Assembly: GCF_014698965.1 (NCBI RefSeq)
Contig: NZ_JACXAE010000105.1
Coordinates: 1-64,000 of the forward strand
Direction: 5' to 3'
Length of the DNA: 64,000 nucleotides
From: Iningainema tapete BLCC-T55
GTDB lineage: Bacteria > Cyanobacteriota > Cyanobacteriia > Cyanobacteriales > Nostocaceae
The notes beneath the pieces are model-generated. The model saw nothing but the letters and a program-made list of their open reading frames with translations, did no database searches and was not told the DNA's origin. The position numbers and the translations under genes are program-made. Positions 54,620-62,296 of this stretch are shown piece by piece. Numbering within the stretch: the first letter of the stretch is position 1; each line of letters starts with the position of its first letter.

Positions 54620-55975
54620 TTATAACCAGTCACCAATTTCCTTTGCCAACCATTCAATTTCTGCATCAGATAATTGATCGGAATTCTTAAGACGATATAT
54701 TGGTGTATCATCATGATCTAAAAACAAAAGCAGAAACAAAAAGTTTGCTGGATTATTCGTGTAATTTAACTTGACAAGTTGTATATTAGATATTTTTTCC
54801 CTTGAGATGGGAGAATAATTACGCCATTTTAATCCTAGTAAATCATGTTCTTCTACAAGGTTTTGTGAGTTAATCCTTAAACGAGTTCTTTTGAAAAGCG
54901 CCCGGAGAAGAATCACAATCATAAAAGTTATTGCCGGCACTTGTAAGAAAAGAAATGTCGCAAAACTAGGTGAATGATCTCGAAATAAAAAAAACGGTAA
55001 ACCAAGAGCAATAGGTGTAGCAAAGGAAATCAACATGAGATGAACAATTCCAAGTCCATGAGGCGGAAAAATAATTTCCAAACTCTCAAACGTTTTTGAT
55101 AAGCGAATTTTACTACCTGGTGGTTGCCTTAACTGTTGTTTTGATATTGACGTTTCCTTTTTTCTCTGCCGAGGGTTGTCTAAAACTTCTATTGCTTGTT
55201 GTGCGGATACAAATCGCTGATCTAAACTTGGCTCAGTCATCCACTCTAACCAATCAGCAAATTCTGCACTAATATTGGCTATGGTACGAAATTGAAGGCG
55301 TAAATCTTGCTGTGGTAGTTCGGTAGGATGTAATCCTGTAACCAGATAAATCAAAGTTGCACCTAAACTATAAAGATCGGAAGCCTGAGTAACTCTTCCA
55401 CCAAATTGTTCTGGGGGCATATACCCATAAGTACCGACTACAGTAATTGTCCCGCCTTCATGGGCAGCTAAGGTTTGTACCGAACCAAAATCTACCAGGT
55501 ATACTTGACCTACACTATTACCAGAGCGATTGGTAAGCAGGATATTACTGGGTTTAATGTCACGATGAATTACAGGTGGTTGCTGGGTGTGGAGATAGGT
55601 GAGAATTGTCAGGAGAGATTTAGCTAACTCTTTTACCTCTGCTTCACTAAAAGTCCTTCCTGCTTGTAAGTGTTCCTCTAAAGATTTTGCCGCAACGTAA
55701 CTTTGCACCAACCCAAAGCCTTTGTCTTGGGCGGTGTCTATGTCAAAATAGTCTAGATAGCTTGGGATGGCGGGATGATTGAGGGCTTTTAAAGTCTCTG
55801 CTTCTCTTTGAAATAGTTTTAAGTCTTGCCAGTTGAAGTCTTGTCCTAAATACAGCAGTTTCACTACTACCTGCTGTGAAGTCTGCAAATCTAAGGCTAG
55901 TAGAGTTCGTCTTCCAGTTTGTCTTCCTAGTTGTTGTTGGATTTGATAACGTTTATTTAATATTTCGTTAATCAT
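54620..55975 (-). CDS. Ser/Thr protein kinase with two C-terminal membrane helices
   Basis: 451 residues. The kinase domain is 1-270: Lys in QQVVVKLLYLG, Glu in FQREAETLKALNHP, catalytic VIHRDIKPSNILL, metal site YLVDFGSVQT and YGYMPPEQFGG. The glycine-rich loop is degenerate (LGRQTGRRTLLA). Two membrane helices at about 325-375 (HLMLISFATPIALGLPFFL) are followed by a small C-terminal domain. Overlaps its paralogue upstream by 4 bp. Confidence 0.88.
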   Translation of the reverse strand: MINEILNKRYQIQQQLGRQTGRRTLLALDLQTSQQVVVKLLYLGQDFNWQDLKLFQREAETLKALNHPAIPSYLDYFDIDTAQDKGFGLVQSYVAAKSLEEHLQAGRTFSEAEVKELAKSLLTILTYLHTQQPPVIHRDIKPSNILLTNRSGNSVGQVYLVDFGSVQTLAAHEGGTITVVGTYGYMPPEQFGGRVTQASDLYSLGATLIYLVTGLHPTELPQQDLRLQFRTIANISAEFADWLEWMTEPSLDQRFVSAQQAIEVLDNPRQRKKETSISKQQLRQPPGSKIRLSKTFESLEIIFPPHGLGIVHLMLISFATPIALGLPFFLFRDHSPSFATFLFLQVPAITFMIVILLRALFKRTRLRINSQNLVEEHDLLGLKWRNYSPISREKISNIQLVKLNYTNNPANFLFLLLFLDHDDTPIYRLKNSDQLSDAEIEWLAKEIGDWL

Positions 55976-57309
55976 TGTTTTGACTCCTGGTTGTTGGAGA
56001 GACGCCCCACCGGGGCGTCTCTACGAATCCTTTGTCTTCTTTCATACCACTTAGCAATAGATTTGCTCGCTTCACCCATACTTAGCCCAGTGATGATTGA
56101 GGGTGCTATTACCCAGAATAGATTCGTGACAATTACATTGTCAGAGCTATAGTAGTAGAAAGATTTGAAGTACATTAAAGCAACTGCTGTGCCAAGTATG
56201 GTGCTTATGGTACTTACTGTACGTCGGTGCAAATTTGCATTTTTTAAAGGATAAAAGAATAACCTGGTAATAATCCCGACTAAAAATCCGTTGGCAAACG
56301 CTAATGGTATGCCAATCAAAGCACCAACATATGCTCCTAACATTGTTCCATATGCTGGAGCTATGATAGTACTATATAGAGCAGCACATGTTGACACTAC
56401 TATGCCGCCAATTATGGTGCTCCGCCAAATTGCTTCCCAGAATAACACTAGGGTGTTCACAGTTTTCAGCGAACTAACTCCAGGTACTGTGAATCTATGC
56501 CCTTCATTCAAAGCTTCTAATGCTGCTTGTGCGCATGTCAATCGTCGCTCTAAACTAGGTTCAGTTAACCATTGCAACCAATCGACAAATTCTGGACTCA
56601 GGTTAGCGGCTTCTTCAAATGCTATCCGCATATCTTTATTGGGTAAATCGGCTGGATGGGTAGCCGTCGTCAAGGCGATTAGTGTGGCTCCGAGACTGTA
56701 AAGATCGGAAGCAGCTGTCGCATAGCCGCCAAATTGCTCTGGAGGCATGTATCCGTAAGTACCTACAACTGTGACTGTTTTGCCTGCCTTACTTGCTAGG
56801 GTTTGGACGGAACCAAAATCTACTAGGTAAATTTTACCCACGCTATTACCAGAACGATCTGCCAAAATTATATTGCTGGGTTTAATGTCGCGGTGAATGA
56901 CTGGTGGTTGTCGCCCATGCAGGTAAGACAGTATTTCTAGCAGCGATCGCGCAATTTGTTTGACTTCTGTTTCTGTGAATCCCCTCTGCATTTCTTCTTC
57001 CAGCGATTTGCCTGCAACATAGCTTTGAACTAGGGCATAACCTTTGCTACTTTCTAACTCAAAGTAATCTATGTAACGAGGAATGGCAGGATGCTCCAGT
57101 GCTTTGAGGGTTTCTGCTTCTCTTTCAAATAGCTTTAAGTCTTCCCAAGCAAAATCACTGCTGAAGGTGAGTAGCTTGATGATGACTAATTGCTGAGTTT
57201 CTAAGTCACGCGCTAGCAGAGTACGTCTTCCTGCTTTCTTGCCCAATTGTTGCTGGATTTCATAGCGTTGTTGAAGAATTTTGGAATCATCACTGGTGTT
57301 ACCAGCCAT
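55972..57309 (-). CDS. Ser/Thr protein kinase, tandem paralogue with membrane segments
   Basis: 445 residues from ATG 57309, chosen for AAGGAG eight bases upstream; the TTG at 57333 is less good. Kinase domain as in the next gene, with VIHRDIKPSNIILA and YLVDFGSVQTLA. Four membrane helices occupy the C-terminal third (GAYVGALIGIPLAFANGFLV). The last residues, R-R-D-A-P-V-G-R-L-S-N, are read from a family-P palindrome (55997-56022). The pair arose by duplication but their membrane parts differ, so they may sense different signals. Confidence 0.87.
   Translation of the reverse strand: MAGNTSDDSKILQQRYEIQQQLGKKAGRRTLLARDLETQQLVIIKLLTFSSDFAWEDLKLFEREAETLKALEHPAIPRYIDYFELESSKGYALVQSYVAGKSLEEEMQRGFTETEVKQIARSLLEILSYLHGRQPPVIHRDIKPSNIILADRSGNSVGKIYLVDFGSVQTLASKAGKTVTVVGTYGYMPPEQFGGYATAASDLYSLGATLIALTTATHPADLPNKDMRIAFEEAANLSPEFVDWLQWLTEPSLERRLTCAQAALEALNEGHRFTVPGVSSLKTVNTLVLFWEAIWRSTIIGGIVVSTCAALYSTIIAPAYGTMLGAYVGALIGIPLAFANGFLVGIITRLFFYPLKNANLHRRTVSTISTILGTAVALMYFKSFYYYSSDNVIVTNLFWVIAPSIITGLSMGEASKSIAKWYERRQRIRRDAPVGRLSNNQESKQ
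55997..56022. repeat. Family-P palindrome inside a kinase 3' end
   Basis: GAGAGACGCCCC and GGGGCGTCTCT around ACC. It supplies the protein tail and leaves the stop some 25 bases later. Confidence 0.75.
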
Positions 57310-57445
57310 GCACCTACTCCTTACTGTAGCCAATATCTCTGGTTATAGTCCAGTTTTTTATAGACTACAAAGGGGCGATCGCTTTTTCCGTATTTTTTCA
57401 GTATTAGTTATGACATCGAAGAGTGCCACCACAAAAACTTGACAT

Positions 57446-57498
57446 CTCATAGTCGTTATGAGTACTATTAAAAAGTAAGTCGTAGTCGTTATGAGTAC
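57446..57498 (+). promoter_or_regulatory. CTCATA-N5-TATGAG operator candidate upstream of rubrerythrin
   Basis: CTCATAGTCGTTATGAG (57446-57462) is a perfect interrupted palindrome. AGTCGTTATGAGTAC recurs at 57452 and 57484, 32 bp apart. Likely a repressor site controlling the oxidative-stress gene; a Fur/PerR-type protein is one candidate. Arms of the same sequence occur at the start of the DUF5519 gene (61878-61890). Confidence 0.5.
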
Positions 57499-57539
57499 AA
57501 GTTACGGCGACAATCTGTGAGTAATAGAGAGAAAGCACT

Positions 57540-58253
57540 ATGGATTTATCAAACTCCAACACCGCAAAAAACCTGGCTGACGCCTTTGCAGGGGAAGCAA
57601 TGGCGAATCGTAAGTATTTGTTTTTTGCAGAGGTGACTCGTCAGTTGGGTATGACTGAATTATCTAAACTTTTTCGCGAAACGGCAAACCAAGAGACAGA
57701 ACACGCCTTTGCCCACTTTCGATTAATGCATCCAGAGTTGGTGGTGGATGATGTGGCGGCGTTGAGTGAAGAGCAAAAAAAGGCGATCGCTGCACGCTGC
57801 TTAGAGTTAGGGATTGAGGGAGAAACCTACGAGTACACTACTATGTACCCTGGATTTACTGAGCAAGCGCGTGCAGATAGAGATAACAAAGCTGTAGTAG
57901 AGTTTGAAGCACAACAAGTGGAATCTCGCGAACATGCACAGATGTTCCGCAAAGCTGCCCACAACTTTGGTTTATTAACTCATATCGAAAATCATCATGC
58001 CCGTCAGTATTCAGAAGCACTCCAAGCTTTAGATGGAGTTGCTCCTGCACTCAAGGCAGCAGGCAAAGAGCCGGCGACTCAGAAATGGATTTGCCGCCAG
58101 TGTTCGATGATTTACGATCCAGTTGAAGGCGATCCTGATTCGGGAATTGCTCCCGGTACACCATTTGCAGCAATTCCTGAAGATTGGCTTTGCCCGATTT
58201 GTGGTGCTACGAAGAAAACGTTTGTTCCTTACGAAGAAGCTGTAGCTGCTTAG
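57540..58253 (+). CDS. rbr: Rubrerythrin
   Basis: 237 residues. The ferritin-like di-iron domain (1-170) has Glu ligands in AFAGEAMANRKYLFF, ANQETEHAFAHF and VEFEAQQVESREHAQMF with ENHHARQYSEAL. The C-terminal rubredoxin domain has CRQCSMIYDPVEGDPDSGI and LCPICGATK. It reduces hydrogen peroxide. AGAGAGAAAG lies before the ATG. In heterocystous strains rubrerythrin helps protect nitrogenase; that is from the family, not this sequence. Confidence 0.95.
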   Translation: MDLSNSNTAKNLADAFAGEAMANRKYLFFAEVTRQLGMTELSKLFRETANQETEHAFAHFRLMHPELVVDDVAALSEEQKKAIAARCLELGIEGETYEYTTMYPGFTEQARADRDNKAVVEFEAQQVESREHAQMFRKAAHNFGLLTHIENHHARQYSEALQALDGVAPALKAAGKEPATQKWICRQCSMIYDPVEGDPDSGIAPGTPFAAIPEDWLCPICGATKKTFVPYEEAVAA

Positions 58254-58264
58254 GAATTTCATCA

Positions 58265-58289
58265 ACCGGGTTTTGCAATAACCCGGTTT
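58265..58289 (+). terminator. Rubrerythrin terminator
   Basis: AACCGGGTT and AACCCGGTT make a nine-base stem 12 bp after the stop codon, followed by TATTA. The short T-run makes strength uncertain. Confidence 0.7.
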
Positions 58290-58310
58290 ATTACAGCAAT
58301 ACCGTCGAGA

Positions 58311-59077
58311 TCACAAAACCGTTGTAAATTCGCTTCCGCCAAAGATTGTAGTCCCAATTGGGGTTAGGGTGACAGTATTGTTAAATTGAAAAGGAATAAC
58401 ACCTGGTGATGCATCTAACTTAACAGTTAGTGAGTCTAGCACTGAGGAAAGTCCTAGATTAGAATCAGTTAGCAATGCATTGCCTAAATTGTTGTTTACG
58501 ACTTCAAAAGAGTCATTGGGATGAGAATAATTTGTGAGATAATCTTTAATGAAATTACCAAGGGGGATGACATCTTTGAAGGCGCTTGGGTCAATTCCAT
58601 CAACATAATCTAAATTAACAGTGACATCGGCAACTATACCACCATCAATTGGAGATGTAACGTCTTCTAAACGAAATGAAACAATATCGTTTATGTTGCC
58701 ATTTGGGGTACGAGTATTTGTGTTGTTAAATTGGAAAGGAATAATGGCTGGTGCGACATCAAGATTCACACTTAAAGAGTCTAGCACGGAGGAAAGCCTA
58801 GATTATTATCACTTAGCAACTCCAGAGTGAGATTGCGATTGATAACTTCAAATAAGTCATTGGGATTATTTGGATAATTAGTCAGGTAATCTTTGATATT
58901 ATTAGCAATGGGTACGACATTTTTTAATTCACTTGGGTTCAGCCCATCTATATAATCCAAGTTAACTGTAACATCAGCAACTTCTTTATTTTCCACTTGA
59001 AGTCGAATGTCTTCTAACTTAAACGAAACTAAGTTAGATGTGCGTGTTCTGCTATCAAAATTGGATGACTGTGACAT
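58311..59077 (-). pseudogene. Two-repeat protein of unknown function, one-base frameshift
   Basis: Two related segments of about 110 residues each have VADVTVNLDYIDGLNPSELK (first) and VADVTVNLDYVDGIDPSAFK (second). The first half stops early (LGFPPC). Comparing the two repeats at DNA level, AATCTAGGACTTTCCTC in the second is AATCTAGG-CTTTCCTC in the first: one A is missing at about 58796. Restoring it joins the halves to a 255-residue protein. The mutation may be real or a sequencing error. Its start lies inside a truncated toxin gene. Domain function is unknown. Confidence 0.7.
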
Positions 59078-59198
59078 AATCTAATCGATCAGGTATAAAT
59101 TTTGCATTGACAACAACTGCTGGACGTACTTTAGTTGCGGACAAATCAGAGAAAGGATACTGTACCAAGAGGACATCATTTTTGGAGTAACTCGCCAT
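59055..59198 (-). pseudogene. Truncated PemK/MazF-type toxin
   Basis: 47 residues from ATG 59198: MASYSKNDVLLVQYPFSDLS, then ATKVRPAVVVN, the MazF N-terminus. After IPDRLDYVTVIQF the frame stops, whereas intact toxins run to about 110 residues. It overlaps the antitoxin by 23 bp as in normal pairs. The missing half was replaced by the start of the two-repeat protein. Confidence 0.75.
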
Positions 59199-59382
59199 AG
59201 ATGTCGTCCTCGGTATTATCCCAAACGTTATGAACTGATTGCTCGCTCACTTTTAGCCAAAACTGCTGTTCATCCTCCTGTGCTAAAACTGTCACCAGCA
59301 CTTTTGCACCATTGGTAAGAGGAACATTTTCTAGTAATTCTATTTTGCCTTCGCGGACGGTAGCCCATACTGTTCTCAACAT
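59176..59382 (-). CDS. Antitoxin-like protein preceding the MazF fragment
   Basis: 68 residues: a beta-rich N-terminus (VWATVREGKIELLENVPLTN) of the AbrB/DUF104-like kind and a helical C-terminus (VSEQSVHNVWDNTEDDIYGE). It keeps its coupling to the broken toxin, so it seems to be an orphan antitoxin. Confidence 0.65.
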   Translation of the reverse strand: MLRTVWATVREGKIELLENVPLTNGAKVLVTVLAQEDEQQFWLKVSEQSVHNVWDNTEDDIYGELLQK

Positions 59383-59435
59383 CGTGATTTTTCCTTTGCG
59401 CTCCTAACTCATTGTCGCAAAATTTCTATCAAGCA

Positions 59436-60233
59436 TCATATCCGACTTTGCATGATCAGCGGACCTCCTTGAGTTGTGGGATCGGTGATTGCATCCAGGG
59501 TGATTAACATTTGTGTGGGGCTTGCGCCGCAGTTGTCAGATAAGACAGTTATTTGGATATACCCTTGGGTGTTACTGTTAAATTGTCCGCAATAGGTTAG
59601 AGAAGTATGGGTGGGAATTTTTGCCCAAAGTCGATAAACTCGTCCTTGGGGAAGTTGTGGTAAATTTTGTACTAGTATAATGACTTGTTTTTTTTCAGCA
59701 GACATCACTAAGCTGCCAGATGCTGAGTTGCCAGAACCTTCTAGGCTGTATAGTAGAGTTTTGGGCTGCTGTAGTGTACTCAAAACAGGACTGATGTTCT
59801 GAGCTTGTTGGAGATTGCGTTGTAAGTTTTGAATTTTAGCATTTGCTTGTTGAAGTTCAAAGCTGAGTTGGTAAGTGCGCAGTCCTAAAACTGTGATGAG
59901 ACTTGCTGCGATCGCACCTCCTATCCCTATAATCAGTTTGACCCGAGTTGGTTGTGGTATTGTTTGAGCTACTTGGAGTGGTGCTTGTTCAACCGATGCT
60001 AAGCTGTTTGTTGCCGCTGCTAAAATATTTGTGCGTAAGTGTTCGGGTGGTTCAATTGGCACTACGTCGGCAAAAACATCGAAGGCATTGTGAAAGCTAT
60101 CCACCTCTTGGTGCAATTCAGGATGCTCATTGAGTAAGTTCTCTAAAACAGCGGCTTCTTCATCGCTGAGGTTATTAAGGATGTATCCTGCTATGAGGTC
60201 TTGGTAATTATTTGGTAGTTGTGAATTTACCAT
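59436..60233 (-). CDS. Anti-sigma factor, RskA family
   Basis: 265 residues. Cytoplasmic N-terminus (YQDLIAGYILNNLSDEEAAV) of the anti-sigma helical type. Membrane helix at about 105-125 (LIIGIGGAIAASLITVLGL). The extracytoplasmic RskA domain has PQLPQGRVYRLWAKI and a GGP-containing end. It would hold the ECF sigma factor encoded 23 bp upstream and release it after proteolysis. Confidence 0.88.
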   Translation of the reverse strand: MVNSQLPNNYQDLIAGYILNNLSDEEAAVLENLLNEHPELHQEVDSFHNAFDVFADVVPIEPPEHLRTNILAAATNSLASVEQAPLQVAQTIPQPTRVKLIIGIGGAIAASLITVLGLRTYQLSFELQQANAKIQNLQRNLQQAQNISPVLSTLQQPKTLLYSLEGSGNSASGSLVMSAEKKQVIILVQNLPQLPQGRVYRLWAKIPTHTSLTYCGQFNSNTQGYIQITVLSDNCGASPTQMLITLDAITDPTTQGGPLIMQSRI

Positions 60234-60256
60234 AAAAAAGCAATTTATTGTTATAT

Positions 60257-60835
60257 TTATAGAGGATTTTGTAGGCGTTGGCGAAGTTTAATCAGTCCTT
60301 GACGAGAGCGAGTTTTCACAGTACCCAAGGGTAAATTTAAGCGTTTGGCTATTTCCGACTGACTCAAGCCTTCATAGTAGGCAATCTCTAAAATTTCTCG
60401 CTCACCTTCAGACAAATCTGCGAGGGCTTGGCGAAGGATTTGGGATTGCTCAGTTTGCGCTATATCATCTAGAAGAGGTGATGTTTCCTGGTTTGATAAA
60501 TGCTGCCATTTTTGGAGAAAGCGGTTACGGGTTCCTTGAGCGCGTAGTTTGTCAATCGAACGCGATCGCGTCATAGTAGTGAGAAAGGTTTTCAGCGTTC
60601 CTTTAGAACTTTGGTAGGCATCCTTTTGCCAGAAGGTGAGAAATACATCCTGTGTTACATCCTCTGCTTCTTCTGTACTGCCCAAAATTCTGTACGCCAA
60701 ACTGTAAACAAGTCGAGCGTAGCGATCGTACAAAACATTAAGAGCATGAACGCGACCTTCCCGCAAGGCAGCGAGAACATCTTCATCCGATAAGCTTTTC
60801 AGCGTAGAGATTTCTGGCGAGGAATCTGGAGCCAT
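60257..60835 (-). CDS. ECF RNA polymerase sigma factor
   Basis: 192 residues. Region 2 has LYDRYARLVYSLAYRILGST followed by EEAEDVTQDVFLTFW; region 4 has LSEGEREILEIAYYEGLSQS and the recognition helix LPLGTVKTRSRQGLIKL. It is close to the SigK-type group that pairs with RskA anti-sigmas. Co-transcribed with its anti-sigma and divergent from the fasciclin gene. Confidence 0.92.
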   Translation of the reverse strand: MAPDSSPEISTLKSLSDEDVLAALREGRVHALNVLYDRYARLVYSLAYRILGSTEEAEDVTQDVFLTFWQKDAYQSSKGTLKTFLTTMTRSRSIDKLRAQGTRNRFLQKWQHLSNQETSPLLDDIAQTEQSQILRQALADLSEGEREILEIAYYEGLSQSEIAKRLNLPLGTVKTRSRQGLIKLRQRLQNPL

Positions 60836-61152
60836 TATAGAGCAAAAGCAGTAAGCAGACGCTCATATTTTACTGGAGTTGTAGAGACGCGATATATCGC
60901 GTCTCTACTTATTTAGATAGGTTGAGAAAAAATTTTTTTATTTTTCCAATCCAATCGCCTGCCGTTCCCGTATTAGTTATAGAAGCATGAAAAATGCTCA
61001 AAACTTCTAGAAGTAGATTAGGCATCTCCTGATTTTATTGCTCTACCCAGGAGTTGCCCATTGTAATACCACCTTTTCAGTGTAACCGCTAGACAGTTTT
61101 CTAGCGTTCAATCTGGCGTGACAATTTTATTACATTTATAAGGAGTAGAATC
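60836..61152. other. Divergent sigma/fasciclin control region
   Basis: 317 bp, no gene. A family-P palindrome GTAGAGACGCGATATATCGC... occupies 60881-60908. The rest should hold promoters both ways. I did not find a pair of clear -35/-10 ECF elements repeated in both directions. Confidence 0.5.
60881..60908. repeat. GTAGAGACGCG palindrome, family P
   Basis: Perfect palindrome: GTAGAGACGCGATA followed by TATCGCGTCTCTAC. Confidence 0.85.
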
Positions 61153-61716
61153 ATGCAAGCATTGCATAACAGCATTAGAGCAGCAATTGGTGTTTTGTCA
61201 GTTGCAGCAGTGGTTTCAGTAGCTTCCGCTAGCTTTGCCGCGCCAAAGAGCTTCCACTCATCCCAGGGAATGGTAACTGCTCAAGGAAATCAGGCTGGCA
61301 CAATCGTTGATGTTGCTTCTAAGAATTCCTCATTCAGCACTCTGGTTAAAGCACTCAAAGCTGCTGGACTAGTAGAAACACTGTCAGGACAAGGTCCTTA
61401 TACTGTATTTGCCCCCACAAATGCAGCATTTGCCGCACTACCAAAAGGAACTTTAGATAAACTGCTCAAGCCTGAAAATAAAGAAACTTTGCAGAAAGTA
61501 TTAACATATCACGTTGTTTCAGGTAACTTGAAGTCCAGCAGTTTGAAGTCCGGAGATGTTACTACAGTTGAAGGAGCAAGCGCAAAGGTTAATGTATCAA
61601 ATGGTCGAGTGAGGGTAAATAACGCCACAGTTACTAAAGCGGATATTTCAGCCAGTAATGGTGTAATTCACGTAATCGATAAAGTCCTTCTACCGCCTGA
61701 TGTGTCACTCAAATAA
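61153..61716 (+). CDS. Secreted fasciclin (FAS1) domain protein
   Basis: 187 residues. Signal peptide [20 protein letters not shown] with cleavage near SFA-AP. One FAS1 domain: [45 protein letters not shown] and [15 protein letters not shown]1 proteins aid adhesion or bind cell-surface molecules. AAGGAG precedes the ATG by 8 bases. It is divergent from an ECF sigma/RskA pair, matching the SigK-RskA control of the fasciclins MPT70/MPT83 in mycobacteria. Confidence 0.9.
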   Translation: MQALHNSIRAAIGVLSVAAVVSVASASFAAPKSFHSSQGMVTAQGNQAGTIVDVASKNSSFSTLVKALKAAGLVETLSGQGPYTVFAPTNAAFAALPKGTLDKLLKPENKETLQKVLTYHVVSGNLKSSSLKSGDVTTVEGASAKVNVSNGRVRVNNATVTKADISASNGVIHVIDKVLLPPDVSLK

Positions 61717-61743
61717 CCAACCCGTTTAAACACGGTATCTAAT

Positions 61744-61771
61744 GTAGAGACGTTACATGTAACGTCTCTAC
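61744..61771. repeat. GTAGAGACGTTAC palindrome, family P
   Basis: Perfect palindrome GTAGAGACGTTACA followed by TGTAACGTCTCTAC, 28 bp after the fasciclin stop, possibly its terminator hairpin. Confidence 0.85.
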
Positions 61772-61885
61772 ACGATTGGTGGGCTGACATCAATTCCCAA
61801 AAAACCCAATTTACCTATCTATTGCAACTCGGAATCATTATGAGTATGATTAATATATAAAGATGATTTAATTGAGGCTCATAGT

Positions 61886-62230
61886 ATGAGTAACATCAGA
61901 CAAGAAATTCTACAGGAAGTACAAACCTGGCAAGGTTTGACAGTTGCGTCTCATCGCTTTGGTGGCACAGAGTTTCAAGTAAATGGTCGAGAAATTGGTC
62001 ACTTGCATGGGGATGACCAAGCTGACATTCCTTTTACAGTTAAGATACGCAAAGAACTTGTAGAATCAGGCAAAGCTTCTCCCCATCACATATATCCCAA
62101 CAGCGGCTGGATTTCTTACTACATTCATGGTGTTGAAGATGTTCCCCTGCTGCTAGAACTGCTGCGCAAGAATTATGACCGATTATCGAAGAAACGGCAG
62201 GACGTTAAATTTGAGGAAATAGCGGCTTAG
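61886..62230 (+). CDS. DUF5519 (luciferase-like domain) protein
   Basis: 114 residues. The conserved run is FGGTEFQVNGREIGHLHGDD, followed by IPFTVKIRKELVESG, HHIYPNSGWISYYI and LLELLRKNYDRL. The family is annotated as luciferase-like in databases, but its role is unknown. The ATG lies inside the palindrome CTCATAGTATGAG (61878-61890), which could block initiation or transcription when bound. Confidence 0.75.
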   Translation: MSNIRQEILQEVQTWQGLTVASHRFGGTEFQVNGREIGHLHGDDQADIPFTVKIRKELVESGKASPHHIYPNSGWISYYIHGVEDVPLLLELLRKNYDRLSKKRQDVKFEEIAA

Positions 62231-62296
62231 GACAAGGATTTTCGTAGGGGTACGGCTAGCTGCCCCTACCATCACCCCGATCTATGAACGGGAAGT

